Origin: Streptomyces radiopugnans
Lineage (GTDB): Bacteria > Actinomycetota > Actinomycetes > Streptomycetales > Streptomycetaceae
Reading direction: 5' to 3'
NCBI RefSeq assembly: GCF_900110735.1
Contig: NZ_FOET01000015.1
Coordinates: forward strand, 87,871 to 151,870
Length of the DNA: 64,000 nt
Positions 20,895 to 29,968 of this stretch are shown here, piece after piece. Numbering within the stretch: position 1 is the stretch's first letter; each line of letters starts with the position of its first letter. The translations under genes and the position numbers were made by a program. The notes beneath the pieces are model-generated. The model had not been told where the DNA came from, ran no database searches, and saw only the letters and a list, made by a program, of their open reading frames with translations.

Positions 20895-22637
20895 TCAGGC
20901 GTTGTACGCGTCGGCGTTGCCCGGCTCGGCGGCCTGCACCTGGCCGCTGAGGCTCAGGGAGCGGGCGTTGAACTTCTCGGTGTCCACGTTGTTCTCCTTC
21001 AGCACCTTCAGGGCCGCCGCGTGCACCACCCGCAGCACCGGGGTGGCCGCGCGGAGGGCGTCGTCGGCCATGAAGCGGTGGCGCCAGGGCTTGTCGGCCC
21101 ACACGTGCCGCAGCCCGAAGGGCTCGGGAAGAGTCAGCTTGCCGCCCAGGAAGTCCAGCACCGGCGGGAACCACGTCAGCGGGGCGCGCGCCGCCAGCCG
21201 CACCACCTCGCGGGCCTCGATCAGCGGCAGCTCGATGTCCTTGGTCTCCCAGAACCGGACGGTCTTGGAGACCGTCTTCTTCCTCGGCGACGGCTTGGAG
21301 AAGAACACCGGGTGCACCGGGCCGAGCGCGTGGCCGGTGACCTCGATGCGCAGGGTGTGGTGCAGCACGGTCACGTTGACCAGCAGGGTGAGCACGAGCT
21401 GGCCGTCCCACAGCACGAACTGGACGCCGAGGTAGTGGCGGTTGCCGCTGCCGAACTGCTGCTCGTTGCAGATCCGCTGGACCTCGAACTCCTTGACGCT
21501 GTACGCCTCGACGTTCTGGCCGTCGGGCCGGGAGACGTCCGAGGCGCCCTCCCCGACCGGGGCGACGACCCAGTGCCGGACGGAGGGCCTGGGGAAGCCG
21601 CCGGTGTGCAGCGGGGTGCGCTCCAGCATCCGCAGCTGGTCGTGGATCGCGCGCGCCACGTCCCAGCTGCGGAAGGGGTTGATCTCGGTGCCGGGGGAGG
21701 CCGGCACCAGTTCCTCGGCGAGCTGCCAGCTCCCCCAGCGGGTGCCCATGCCGAGTATCCCCTTGGGGCCGGCGTAGAAGACCACGTTGCTGCGCTGCTC
21801 GGCCGTCAGCTTGGCCAGATTCAGCCTGATGCTCTCCGCGCCCGCGTCGCCCGGGGCGTGCGGCACCGCCTCGGGGATCTTGGCGCCGATGCCGCCGCCC
21901 GACAGCAGGCCCTCCCAGCGGGAGCGCAGGTCCTTGGCGTACCGCTCGCAGATCTGCTTGGCCAGCAGCCAGCCCACGACCGGGGCGACCAGCATCACGC
22001 GCAGGTAGATCGCCCAGAAGCCGGTGAACGGCAGCTTCAGCACGAAGACCGCCGCCAGCACGCCGAGCGCGACGAGCACGCCCATGCCCAGCGCCCCGGC
22101 CCGGCGGTCCTGCGCGCCCGCCAGCGTCCGGCGCAGCTGGAAGCCCCCGAGCCACAGCAGGACGCCGGGCAGGAAGAGCACCCCGAAGAGCACCATCACC
22201 ACCGTCAGCCGGGCGTCGCGCTCCCGGCGGATGCGGTTGGCCGCCAGGCAGTGCTCGACCACGACCTGCGGCTCGCAGCCGAAGGACTGGATCAGCGCCT
22301 TGCGGGCGCCGCCGAGCATCCGCGACTGGACCGCGCGGGAGAAGGCCTCGCCCAGATTCGGCTCGAACAGCGAGAAGCGGGGCGCGGAGACCTTGGCGGT
22401 GTCGTTCGCCGCGAGCAGGTCCGTCACCGGGCCGTCGCGGTAGGCGGCCGAGGCCAGCGCCTGGGTGGCGGCGGTCTGCCCGCCGCCCGCGCCGGTCAAC
22501 GGGACCTGCGCGCCGGGACTGAAGTCGTACGCGCCGCCCTCGACGTCATCGAAGCCCGCCAATGGTGCCCCCACTCCGCTCGCGCCGTCCGACGTCAGGC
22601 TCGTACCGACCGTTCCCAACCACGGCCCGCCGCACAC
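20895..22637 (-). CDS. Conserved membrane protein of unknown function
   Basis: 580 aa from GTG 22637. Low-complexity N-terminus; cytoplasmic-looking region to about 140; two pairs of hydrophobic segments at about 143-165 and 182-222; then a large hydrophilic C-terminal half containing RHYLGVQFVLWDGQLVLTLLVNVT, VFFSKPSPRKK and KPWRHRFMADDALRAATP. No known domain recognised. The start is uncertain: GAAAGG touches the GTG too closely, and starts inside the first 50 residues are possible. It follows the EF-G2 gene by 62 bases on the same strand and may be co-transcribed. Confidence 0.7.
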   Translation of the reverse strand: MCGGPWLGTVGTSLTSDGASGVGAPLAGFDDVEGGAYDFSPGAQVPLTGAGGGQTAATQALASAAYRDGPVTDLLAANDTAKVSAPRFSLFEPNLGEAFSRAVQSRMLGGARKALIQSFGCEPQVVVEHCLAANRIRRERDARLTVVMVLFGVLFLPGVLLWLGGFQLRRTLAGAQDRRAGALGMGVLVALGVLAAVFVLKLPFTGFWAIYLRVMLVAPVVGWLLAKQICERYAKDLRSRWEGLLSGGGIGAKIPEAVPHAPGDAGAESIRLNLAKLTAEQRSNVVFYAGPKGILGMGTRWGSWQLAEELVPASPGTEINPFRSWDVARAIHDQLRMLERTPLHTGGFPRPSVRHWVVAPVGEGASDVSRPDGQNVEAYSVKEFEVQRICNEQQFGSGNRHYLGVQFVLWDGQLVLTLLVNVTVLHHTLRIEVTGHALGPVHPVFFSKPSPRKKTVSKTVRFWETKDIELPLIEAREVVRLAARAPLTWFPPVLDFLGGKLTLPEPFGLRHVWADKPWRHRFMADDALRAATPVLRVVHAAALKVLKENNVDTEKFNARSLSLSGQVQAAEPGNADAYNA

Positions 22638-22699
22638 CTTTCGGTGCCCGCCCGTGCCGGACCCGACGCCGCGGCGTTCAGCGTACCGTCACCGCGGGG

Positions 22700-24913
22700 T
22701 CACGCCACGCGGCTTTCGGCCTGCCCGCGGATCCGCTCCGCGACCTGCCGCGGCACCGGCTCGTGGCGCAGGTAGGAGCGGGAGAAGCGGCCCGTGCCGT
22801 GCGAGAGGGAGCGCAGGTCCACCGCGTAGCGGCCGATCTCCGACTGGGGGACCTCCGCGCGCACCAGGGTGCTGCCGCCGGGGATCTGCTCGGTGCCCAC
22901 CACCCGGCCGCGCCGCCCCGACAGATCGCTCATCACCGTGCCCACGTACTCGTCGGCGACCGTCACCCGCACCTCGTCGACCGGCTCCAGCAGGTGGATC
23001 CGCGCGCCGGCGGCGGCCTCGCGCAGCGCCAGGGCGCCCGCCGTCTGGAAGGCGGCGTCGGAGGAGTCCACCGAGTGCGCCTTGCCGTCGACGAGGGTGA
23101 CGCGCACGTCCACCAGCGGACAGCCGGTGGCCACCCCGCGCGCCGCCTGGGCCCGCACCCCCTTCTCCACCGAGGGGGTGAACTGGCGCGGCACCGCGCC
23201 CCCCACCACCTCGTCGGCGAACTCGACGCCCGAACCGGCCGGCAGTGGCTCCACGGTGATCTCGCAGACGGCGTACTGGCCGTGGCCGCCGGACTGCTTG
23301 ACGTGCCGCCCCCGCGCGGAGGCCCGTTCGGCGAAGGTCTCGCGCAGGGCCACCCGGTGGGGCACGGCGTCCACCCGGACGCCGTAGCGGGTGCGCAGCC
23401 GCTCCAGCGCCACGTCCCGGTGGGCCTCGCCCATGCACCACAGCACCAGCTGGCGGGTGTCGGGGTTCTGCTCCAGGCGCAGGGTGGGGTCCTCGGCGGT
23501 CAGCCGGGCCAGCCCCTGGGAGAGCCTGTCCTCGTCGCTCCTGGCGTGCGCCTCCACGGCCACCGGCAGCAGCGGGTCGGGCATCACCCACGGCTCCATC
23601 ACCAGCGGATCGCCCTTGTCCGACAGGGTGTCGCCGGTCTCGGCCCTGGTGAGTTTGGCGACACAGGCCAGATCACCCGCCACGGCCAGCGGCACGTGCC
23701 GCTGCTGCCCGCCGAAGGGGCTGGTCAGGGCGCCGACGCGCTCGTCCACGTCATGGGGCTGCCCGGCGGGGGCGCCGTCGTGGTCCGTCAGGCCGTGGCC
23801 GCAGACGTGCACGGGGACGTCCGGGCGCAGAGTGCCGGAGAAGACCCGCACCAGCGACATCCGCCCGACGTAGGGGTCGGAGGACGTCCTTATCACCTCG
23901 GCCGCCAGCGGGCCGTCGGGGTCGCACTCCAGCGGGGGGCGGGGCCGTCCGTCGGGGGTGGTGACCGGGGGAATCTCGCGCTCCTCCGGGGTGGGGAAGC
24001 CGCGGGTGACCAGCTCCAGCAGCTCCACCGTGCCCAGGCCCTGCCGGGCTCCCCCCGCGGCGGGGGCCGCGGCCAGGACGGGGTGGAACACACCGCGGGC
24101 GACGGCCTTCTCCAGGTCCCGCACCAGCGTTTCCACCTCGACGTCCGCACCGCCGAGGTAGCGGTCCATCAGGGTCTCGTCCTCGCTCTCGGCGATGATG
24201 CCCTCGATCAGCCTGGCACGGGCGTCGGCGATCAGCGGAAGGTGCTCGGGATCCGGGGCGCGTTCGGCGCGCTCGCCGGTGGAGTAGTCGCAGATCCGCT
24301 GCGACAGCAGCCCGATCAGCCCGGCGACCGGCGCGTGCCCGTCGGGTCCCGGCTCTCCGAACAGGGGCAGGTACAGCGGGAGCACGGCGTCGGGGTCGTC
24401 GCCGCCGAAGACCCGCCGGCAGATGTCGGTCATCTCCTCGAAGTCGGCGCGGGAGGCCTCCAGACGGGTGACGACGATGGCGCGCGGCATCCCGACCGCG
24501 GCGCACTCCTCCCACACCAGGCGGGTGGACCCGTCCACGCCGTCGGCGGCCGAGACGACGAAGAGGGCCGCGTCCGCGGCCCGCAGGCCGGCCCGCAGCT
24601 CCCCGACGAAGTCGGCGTAGCCGGGGGTGTCCAGGAGGTTGACCTTGACCCCGTCCCACTCCAGGGGGACCAGGGAGAGCTGGACCGAGCGCTGCTGCCG
24701 GTGCTCGATCCCGTCGTGGTCGGAGACCGTGGTGCCGTCCTCGACCCGGCCCGCGCGGCCCAGCGCGCCCGAGGTCTGGGCGAGAGCCTCGACCAGTGTC
24801 GTCTTCCCCGCGCCGCTGTGGCCGACCAGCACCACGTTCCGGATGGAACCGGGCCGGTCGGCCACCGGCGCCCTTCCCGCGGCCCCGGTGTGCGTACTCG
24901 TCCTGTCGCCCAT
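22700..24913 (-). CDS. Elongation factor G-like protein EF-G2
   Basis: 737 aa with the EF-G layout: GTPase domain, domain II, then domains III-V (late motifs include SGGHGQYA and VDVRVTLVDG). G1 is GHSGAGKTT (31-39) and G3 DTPGYAD (95-101). The G4 position reads TRLE (149-152) where translational GTPases have NKxD, and the switch I region lacks the usual RGIT sequence. It resembles the second EF-G of actinobacteria (mycobacterial FusA2 type), whose role in translation is not established. ATG 24913 has GGAGGCGGAAGA upstream; the frame continues upstream without a good start. Canonical fusA is elsewhere. Confidence 0.88.
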   Translation of the reverse strand: MGDRTSTHTGAAGRAPVADRPGSIRNVVLVGHSGAGKTTLVEALAQTSGALGRAGRVEDGTTVSDHDGIEHRQQRSVQLSLVPLEWDGVKVNLLDTPGYADFVGELRAGLRAADAALFVVSAADGVDGSTRLVWEECAAVGMPRAIVVTRLEASRADFEEMTDICRRVFGGDDPDAVLPLYLPLFGEPGPDGHAPVAGLIGLLSQRICDYSTGERAERAPDPEHLPLIADARARLIEGIIAESEDETLMDRYLGGADVEVETLVRDLEKAVARGVFHPVLAAAPAAGGARQGLGTVELLELVTRGFPTPEEREIPPVTTPDGRPRPPLECDPDGPLAAEVIRTSSDPYVGRMSLVRVFSGTLRPDVPVHVCGHGLTDHDGAPAGQPHDVDERVGALTSPFGGQQRHVPLAVAGDLACVAKLTRAETGDTLSDKGDPLVMEPWVMPDPLLPVAVEAHARSDEDRLSQGLARLTAEDPTLRLEQNPDTRQLVLWCMGEAHRDVALERLRTRYGVRVDAVPHRVALRETFAERASARGRHVKQSGGHGQYAVCEITVEPLPAGSGVEFADEVVGGAVPRQFTPSVEKGVRAQAARGVATGCPLVDVRVTLVDGKAHSVDSSDAAFQTAGALALREAAAGARIHLLEPVDEVRVTVADEYVGTVMSDLSGRRGRVVGTEQIPGGSTLVRAEVPQSEIGRYAVDLRSLSHGTGRFSRSYLRHEPVPRQVAERIRGQAESRVA

Positions 24914-25227
24914 GTCTTCCGCCTCCCGGTCCGCGCGGCTGGGTCGGATGGTCGTGCCGGATCGCACAAGAGGTGCTCCTTCGAGCTTTCCACCGCCACC
25001 GGAGTCCGTCCATACGTGGCATTCGCCGCCACTCGGAGTACAGGGGTTAAAACCTCCGTTCATGCGCGAAGCGCGCCCGACAGGGCGGAATCGGCCTTCC
25101 CGGCCCGCTCTCCGCGGCCGCCGCCGCGGATGCCGTGACGCACCGGCGGCGCTCCGGACGCGGCTGGCTACGATGGGCGCGCCGACGGCCCCCCGGCCGC
25201 CGGCCCACCTCGACCTCCGGGAAGGCC
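24914..25227. other. 314-base divergent intergenic region
   Basis: Separates EF-G2 (minus) from the phosphatidylinositol operon (plus). TACGAT at 25169-25174 is a possible -10 for the rightward operon. The stretch around 25040-25060 (GGGGTTAAAACCTCC) is unusually AT-rich for this DNA. No RNA gene or convincing ORF was seen. Confidence 0.5.
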
Positions 25228-25938
25228 ATGCTGAACAAGTACGCGCGTGCGTTCTTCACGCGTGTTCTCACACCGTTCGCCGCCCTGCTCCTCCGGCTGG
25301 GGGTCAGTCCCGACACGGTCACACTCATCGGCACCGGCGGAGTCATGGCGGGGGCGCTGGCCTTCTTCCCCCGCGGCGAGTTCTTCTGGGGCACCGTCGT
25401 CATCACCCTGTTCGTCTTCTCCGACCTGGTCGACGGCACCATGGCGCGGCAGTCGGGCCGCTCCAGCCGCTGGGGCGCCTTCCTGGACTCCACCCTCGAC
25501 CGCATCGCCGACGCGGCCGTCTTCGGCGGCATCGCGCTGTGGTACGCGGGCGGTGGCGACGACCCGGTGCTGTGCGCGGTGGCGATCTTCTGCCTGGCGA
25601 GCGGCCAGGTCGTGTCGTACACCAAGGCGCGCGGCGAGAGCATCGGCCTGCCGGTGAACGTCAACGGCCTGGTCGAGCGCGCCGAGCGACTGGTGATCAC
25701 CCTGGTGTGCGCCGGGCTCGCCGGGTTCGAGGCCACCTTCGGCGTCCCGTACATCGGGATCCTGCTGCCCGTCGCCCTGTGGGTGGTGGCCGTGGGCAGT
25801 CTGGTGACGATCCTGCAGCGCATGGTGACGGTCCGGCGGGAGGCCGCCGAAGCCGAGGCCGGCCGGGCCGGGGGAGAGGCCGCGGGGCCGGGACGCGACG
25901 GAGCCACCGCGACCGAGCAGGGAGGCGGCAGCTCATGA
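25228..25938 (+). CDS. pgsA: Phosphatidylinositol phosphate synthase (CDP-alcohol phosphatidyltransferase)
   Basis: 236 aa integral membrane enzyme with about six helices. The CDP-alcohol motif is complete: D66, D69-G70, A73-R74, G83, D87, D91 (SDLVDGTMAR and WGAFLDSTLDR). In actinobacteria this gene, followed by a PIM acyltransferase and pimA, makes phosphatidylinositol phosphate from CDP-diacylglycerol and inositol phosphate, not phosphatidylglycerophosphate; the neighbours support that. ATG 25228 has GGGAAGG nearby; the Ala/Gly/Glu-rich C-terminus overlaps the next gene by four bases. The symbol follows mycobacterial usage (pgsA1). Confidence 0.9.
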   Translation: MLNKYARAFFTRVLTPFAALLLRLGVSPDTVTLIGTGGVMAGALAFFPRGEFFWGTVVITLFVFSDLVDGTMARQSGRSSRWGAFLDSTLDRIADAAVFGGIALWYAGGGDDPVLCAVAIFCLASGQVVSYTKARGESIGLPVNVNGLVERAERLVITLVCAGLAGFEATFGVPYIGILLPVALWVVAVGSLVTILQRMVTVRREAAEAEAGRAGGEAAGPGRDGATATEQGGGSS

Positions 25939-26903
25939 GGGAGCGGATGACCGGCGCCCTGTACGGGCTGGGCTGGGGCGCGGTCAAGCGCCTCCCCGAG
26001 CCTGCGGCCGCGGCCCTGGGCCGCGCCATCGCCGACGCCGCCTGGCGGCGCCGGGGCCAGGGGGTGCTGCGCCTGGAGGCCAACTACGCCCGGGTGGTCC
26101 CCGGCGCGGGCCCCGAGCGGCTCGCCGAATTGTCCCGCGCGGGCATGCGCTCGTACCTGCGCTACTGGATGGAGTCCTTCCGGCTGCCGGTGTGGGACGC
26201 GGCGCGCATCCGCGACGGCGTCGAGGTCACCGACCTGCACCGGCTCACCGGCACGCTCGACTCCGGCCGCGGCGTGATCCTGGCGCTGCCGCACATGGGC
26301 AACTGGGACCTGGCCGGCGCCTACCTCACCACCGGTCTGGGCATCCCCTTCACCACCGTCGCCGAACGCCTCAGGCCCGAGACCCTGTACGACCGCTTCG
26401 TCGCCTACCGCGAGGGCCTGGGCATGGAGGTGCTGCCGCACACCGGCGGCGCGGCCTTCGGCACCCTGGCCCGGCGGCTGCGCGCGGGCGGGCTGGTGGC
26501 ACTGGTGGCCGACCGGGACCTGTCCTCCTCCGGCATCGAGGTGGACTTCTTCGGCGAACCGGCCCGGATGCCCGCCGGCCCCGCCATGCTGGCGCTGCAG
26601 ACCGGGGCCGCACTGCTGCCGGCGTACCTGTGGTTCGACGACTCGCCCGTGATGAAGGGGCGCGTCCTGCCTCCGGTGGAGGCGCCCGCCGAGGGCACCC
26701 GCAAGGAGAAGGCCGCCGCCATGACCCAGGCGGTGGCGGACGGCTTCGCGACCGGCATCGCCGAGCACCCCGAGGACTGGCACATGCTGCAGAGACTGTG
26801 GTCGGCGGACCTCGCGCCGCGGACCGGGACGGAGAGCGGAACCGGGACGGGGCCGGATCCGGCCGGCCCGGGCCCGGGCGGCCGGGAGGCGGGACGGCGG
26901 TGA
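25935..26903 (+). CDS. Phosphatidylinositol mannoside acyltransferase (PatA-like)
   Basis: 322 aa lysophospholipid-acyltransferase fold. The HX4D catalytic motif is HMGNWD (about residue 119) in ILALPHMGNWDLAGAY; the second-substrate region DRDLSSSGIEVDFFGEPARMPAGPAMLA matches the HtrB/PatA family. It transfers an acyl chain to the mannose of phosphatidylinositol mannosides at the cytoplasmic membrane face. It overlaps its neighbours by four bases on each side, so it is coupled to PIP synthase and PimA. The C-terminal 25 residues are Gly/Pro/Thr filler. Confidence 0.88.
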   Translation: MRERMTGALYGLGWGAVKRLPEPAAAALGRAIADAAWRRRGQGVLRLEANYARVVPGAGPERLAELSRAGMRSYLRYWMESFRLPVWDAARIRDGVEVTDLHRLTGTLDSGRGVILALPHMGNWDLAGAYLTTGLGIPFTTVAERLRPETLYDRFVAYREGLGMEVLPHTGGAAFGTLARRLRAGGLVALVADRDLSSSGIEVDFFGEPARMPAGPAMLALQTGAALLPAYLWFDDSPVMKGRVLPPVEAPAEGTRKEKAAAMTQAVADGFATGIAEHPEDWHMLQRLWSADLAPRTGTESGTGTGPDPAGPGPGGREAGRR

Positions 26904-28072
26904 GGATCGGCATCGTCTGCCCCTACTCCTGGGACGTCCCCGGCGGCGTCCAGTTCCACATCCGGGACCTGGCCCAGCACCTCACCGGCCTCGGGCACGA
27001 GGTGTCCGTCCTCGCCCCGGCCGAGGAGGAGACCCCCCTGCCGCCGTACGTCGTACCGGCCGGGCGGGCCGTCCCCGTCCCGTACAACGGCTCGGTCGCC
27101 CGGCTGAACTTCGGCTTCCTGTCGGCGGCGAGGGTGCGCCGCTGGGTGCACGAGGGCGCCTTCGACGTCCTGCACATCCACGAGCCCGCCACGCCCTCGC
27201 TCTCCCTGCTCGCCTGCTGGGCGGCGCAGGGGCCGATCGTGGCCACCTTCCACACCTCCAACCCGCGCTCGCGGGCGATGATCGCCGCCTACCCGATCCT
27301 GCAGCCCGCGCTGGAGAAGATCAGCGCGCGGATCGCGGTCAGCGAGTACGCCCGCCGCACCCTGGTCGAGCACCTGGGCGGGGACGCGGTCGTCATCCCC
27401 AACGGCGTGGACGTGGGCTTCTTCGCGGCCGCCGAGCCCAAGGCCGAGTGGCAGGGCCGCGACGGCGGGAACACCATCGGCTTCATAGGGCGCATCGACG
27501 AGCCCCGCAAGGGCCTGCCCGTGCTGATGCGGGCGCTGCCGCACATCCTCGCCGAGCGCCCCGGCACCCGGCTGCTGGTGGCCGGGCGCGGTGACGAGGA
27601 GGAGGCCGTCGCCGGCCTGCCGCGCGAGCTGCGCGACCGCGTGGAGTTCCTGGGCATGGTCAGCGACGAGGACAAGGCGCGGCTGCTGCGCAGCGTGGAC
27701 CTGTACATCGCCCCCAACACCGGCGGCGAGTCCTTCGGCATCATCCTGGTGGAGGCGATGTCGGCCGGGGCCCCGGTGCTCGCCAGCGATCTGGACGCCT
27801 TCGCCCAGGTGCTGGACGGGGGAGAGGCCGGCGAGCTGTACGCCAACGAGGACGCCGGTGCGCTGGCCGCCGCCGCGGTGCGCCTGCTGGGCGACCCGGA
27901 GCGGCGCGCCGCGCTGCGCGAGCGCGGCAGCCGCCACGTACGCCGCTTCGACTGGTCCACCGTCGGGGCCGACGTCCTGGCCGTCTACGAGACCGTCACC
28001 GACGGCGCCGCCTCGGTCGCGCCGGACGAGAGGGTGGGACTGCGTGCCCGGCTGGGCCTGGTCCGCGACTGA
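26900..28072 (+). CDS. pimA: Phosphatidylinositol alpha-mannosyltransferase PimA
   Basis: 390 aa GT-B glycosyltransferase of family GT4. N-terminal CPYSWDVPGGVQFHI gives the phosphate-binding GG loop; FHTSNPRSR, GRIDEPRKG and the C-terminal nucleotide-sugar site GGESFGIILVEAMSAG are characteristic. PimA adds the first mannose from GDP-mannose to phosphatidylinositol on the inner membrane leaflet. GTG 26900 overlaps the upstream stop (GTGA). Gene order PIP synthase, acyltransferase, pimA is shared with mycobacteria. Confidence 0.92.
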   Translation: MRIGIVCPYSWDVPGGVQFHIRDLAQHLTGLGHEVSVLAPAEEETPLPPYVVPAGRAVPVPYNGSVARLNFGFLSAARVRRWVHEGAFDVLHIHEPATPSLSLLACWAAQGPIVATFHTSNPRSRAMIAAYPILQPALEKISARIAVSEYARRTLVEHLGGDAVVIPNGVDVGFFAAAEPKAEWQGRDGGNTIGFIGRIDEPRKGLPVLMRALPHILAERPGTRLLVAGRGDEEEAVAGLPRELRDRVEFLGMVSDEDKARLLRSVDLYIAPNTGGESFGIILVEAMSAGAPVLASDLDAFAQVLDGGEAGELYANEDAGALAAAAVRLLGDPERRAALRERGSRHVRRFDWSTVGADVLAVYETVTDGAASVAPDERVGLRARLGLVRD

Positions 28073-28093
28073 ACCGAGGGGAACCTTCCGACC

Positions 28094-28654
28094 GTGACCA
28101 CCACGATCGTCTGGATCGCGGCGGCGCTGCTGCTCGTCGCCGTCTACCTGAGCTGGACCGCCGGACGCCTGGACCGGCTGCACGCCCGGATCGACGCGGC
28201 CCGCGCCGCCCTGGACGCGCAATTGTTGCGGCGCGCCTCCGTCGCACAGGAGCTGGCCACCGCGGGGGTGCTGGACCCGGCCGCCTCCATCGTCCTGTAC
28301 CAGGCCGCGCACGACGCCCGGCAGGCCGAGGAGGAGCAGCGGGAGGTCGCCGAGAGCGAGCTCAGCCAGGCCCTGCGCGCGGTGTTCGCCGAGAGCGCGC
28401 AGCTGGAGGCGGTACGGGCGGCGCCCGGCGGCGAGGCGACGGCCGAGGAGCTGGCCGCCGCGGTGCGCCGGGTGCCGATGGCGCGGCGCTTCCACAACGA
28501 CGCGGTACGGGCCGCCCGCGCGCTGCGCCGGCACCGCAAGGTGCGCTGGTTCCGGCTGGCCGGACACGCCCCCTTCCCGCTGGCCTTCGAGATGGACGAC
28601 GAGCCGCCGGCGGTCCTGGCGGACCGGGCGGGACCGGGCGGGGAAGGCCACTGA
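28094..28654 (+). CDS. Membrane-anchored LemA-like protein
   Basis: 186 aa. One N-terminal membrane segment (about 4-20) is followed by a mostly helical, Ala/Arg/Glu-rich domain (LHARIDAARAALDAQLLRR, QAEEEQREVAESEL) that looks like the LemA antiparallel helical bundle. Function unknown; the place after pimA is often held by a Nudix gene in mycobacteria, but no Nudix box is present here. GTG 28094 lies 21 bases after pimA, so it is probably the last gene of that operon. Confidence 0.65.
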   Translation: MTTTIVWIAAALLLVAVYLSWTAGRLDRLHARIDAARAALDAQLLRRASVAQELATAGVLDPAASIVLYQAAHDARQAEEEQREVAESELSQALRAVFAESAQLEAVRAAPGGEATAEELAAAVRRVPMARRFHNDAVRAARALRRHRKVRWFRLAGHAPFPLAFEMDDEPPAVLADRAGPGGEGH

Positions 28655-28909
28655 CTTCCGATTGGCCCTTTCGTGAGGGGCCGATCGCCCCGTTTCATCG
28701 GTCCTGTAGCAGGGATCACCGTGAACTGGACCGGACGGCGGGCCCGGCAGGGAATCGAACGGCTCTACGATGGGTTCACAGTACGGCCGCCGCGCCCGTC
28801 CGCGCGGGCGGTCCGGCCGCCCGCCGGCCGGTGCCGTCCGCCGACGTCCACCGTCCCGGCCGTCCCAACCGTCCCAATCGCTGTCACCGTCGCCGAGTGA
28901 GGTCACACC

Positions 28910-29839
28910 TTGTCCACCACGCCTTCCAGCACGCCCGAAACCGCCGCCGCGTCGACGCCCGAGACCGGTACCGCGCGCGTCAAGCGCGGCATGGCCGAGC
29001 AGCTCAAGGGCGGTGTGATCATGGACGTGGTCACCCCGGAGCAGGCGAAGATCGCCGAGGACGCCGGCGCCGTCGCGGTCATGGCCCTGGAGCGGGTGCC
29101 CGCCGACATCCGCAAGGACGGCGGTGTCGCCCGCATGTCCGACCCGGACATGATCGAGGGGATCATCGACGCCGTCTCCATCCCGGTGATGGCCAAGTCC
29201 CGCATCGGCCACTTCGTCGAGGCCCAGGTGCTCCAGGCCCTCGGCGTGGACTACATCGACGAGTCCGAGGTCCTCACCCCGGCCGACGAGGTCAACCACA
29301 GTGACAAGTGGGCCTTCACCACGCCCTTCGTCTGCGGTGCCACCAACCTGGGCGAGGCCCTGCGCCGGATCGCCGAGGGCGCGGCCATGATCCGCTCCAA
29401 GGGCGAGGCCGGCACCGGCAACGTCGTCGAGGCCGTACGCCACCTGCGCCAGATCAAGAACGAGATCGCCCGCCTGCGCGGCTACGACGGCAACGAGCTG
29501 TACGCCGCCGCCAAGGAGCTGCGCGCCCCCTACGAGCTGGTCAAGGAGGTCGCCGAGCTGGGCAAGCTGCCGGTCGTGCTGTTCTCCGCCGGCGGTGTGG
29601 CCACCCCGGCCGACGCCGCGCTGATGCGCCAGCTCGGCGCCGAGGGCGTCTTCGTCGGCTCGGGCATCTTCAAGTCCGGCGACCCGGTCAAGCGCGCCGC
29701 CGCCATCGTGAAGGCCACCACCTTCTTCGACGACCCCAAGGTCATCGCGGACGCCTCCCGCGGTCTGGGAGAGGCCATGGTCGGCATCAACTGCGACACC
29801 CTGACCGAGGCCGAGAGGTTCGCCGGCCGCGGCTGGTGA
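28910..29839 (+). CDS. pdxS: Pyridoxal 5'-phosphate synthase lyase subunit PdxS
   Basis: 309 aa (beta/alpha)8 enzyme. GGVIMDVVTPEQAKIAEDAGA, the catalytic lysine in PVMAKSRIGHFVEAQ and the phosphate-binding GSGIFKSGDP are all present. It builds PLP from ribose 5-phosphate, glyceraldehyde 3-phosphate and ammonia supplied by PdxT. Starts with TTG 28910 after GAGG; the first 22 residues are a Ser/Thr/Pro-rich extension. The 255-base gap upstream contains TACGAT (28766-28771) but no good -35. Confidence 0.96.
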   Translation: MSTTPSSTPETAAASTPETGTARVKRGMAEQLKGGVIMDVVTPEQAKIAEDAGAVAVMALERVPADIRKDGGVARMSDPDMIEGIIDAVSIPVMAKSRIGHFVEAQVLQALGVDYIDESEVLTPADEVNHSDKWAFTTPFVCGATNLGEALRRIAEGAAMIRSKGEAGTGNVVEAVRHLRQIKNEIARLRGYDGNELYAAAKELRAPYELVKEVAELGKLPVVLFSAGGVATPADAALMRQLGAEGVFVGSGIFKSGDPVKRAAAIVKATTFFDDPKVIADASRGLGEAMVGINCDTLTEAERFAGRGW

Positions 29840-29879
29840 CCCGCGGCGCGCACCGCGCCGTCACCACGCTCCCGGCGGA

Positions 29880-29906
29880 GGGCGGCCCGCGCACCGCGGG
29901 CCGCCC
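29880..29906 (+). terminator. GC-rich hairpin between pdxS and pdxT
   Basis: Perfect 12-bp arms GGGCGGCCCGCG / CGCGGGCCGCCC with loop CAC, 41 bases after pdxS. It could attenuate readthrough into pdxT or stabilise the pdxS message. Confidence 0.5.
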
Positions 29907-29968
29907 CCGTACGTCCCGCCCCGCCCGTCCCCACGCCATTTCCGTACGTCCGTGAAGAGGTGCGCCCC

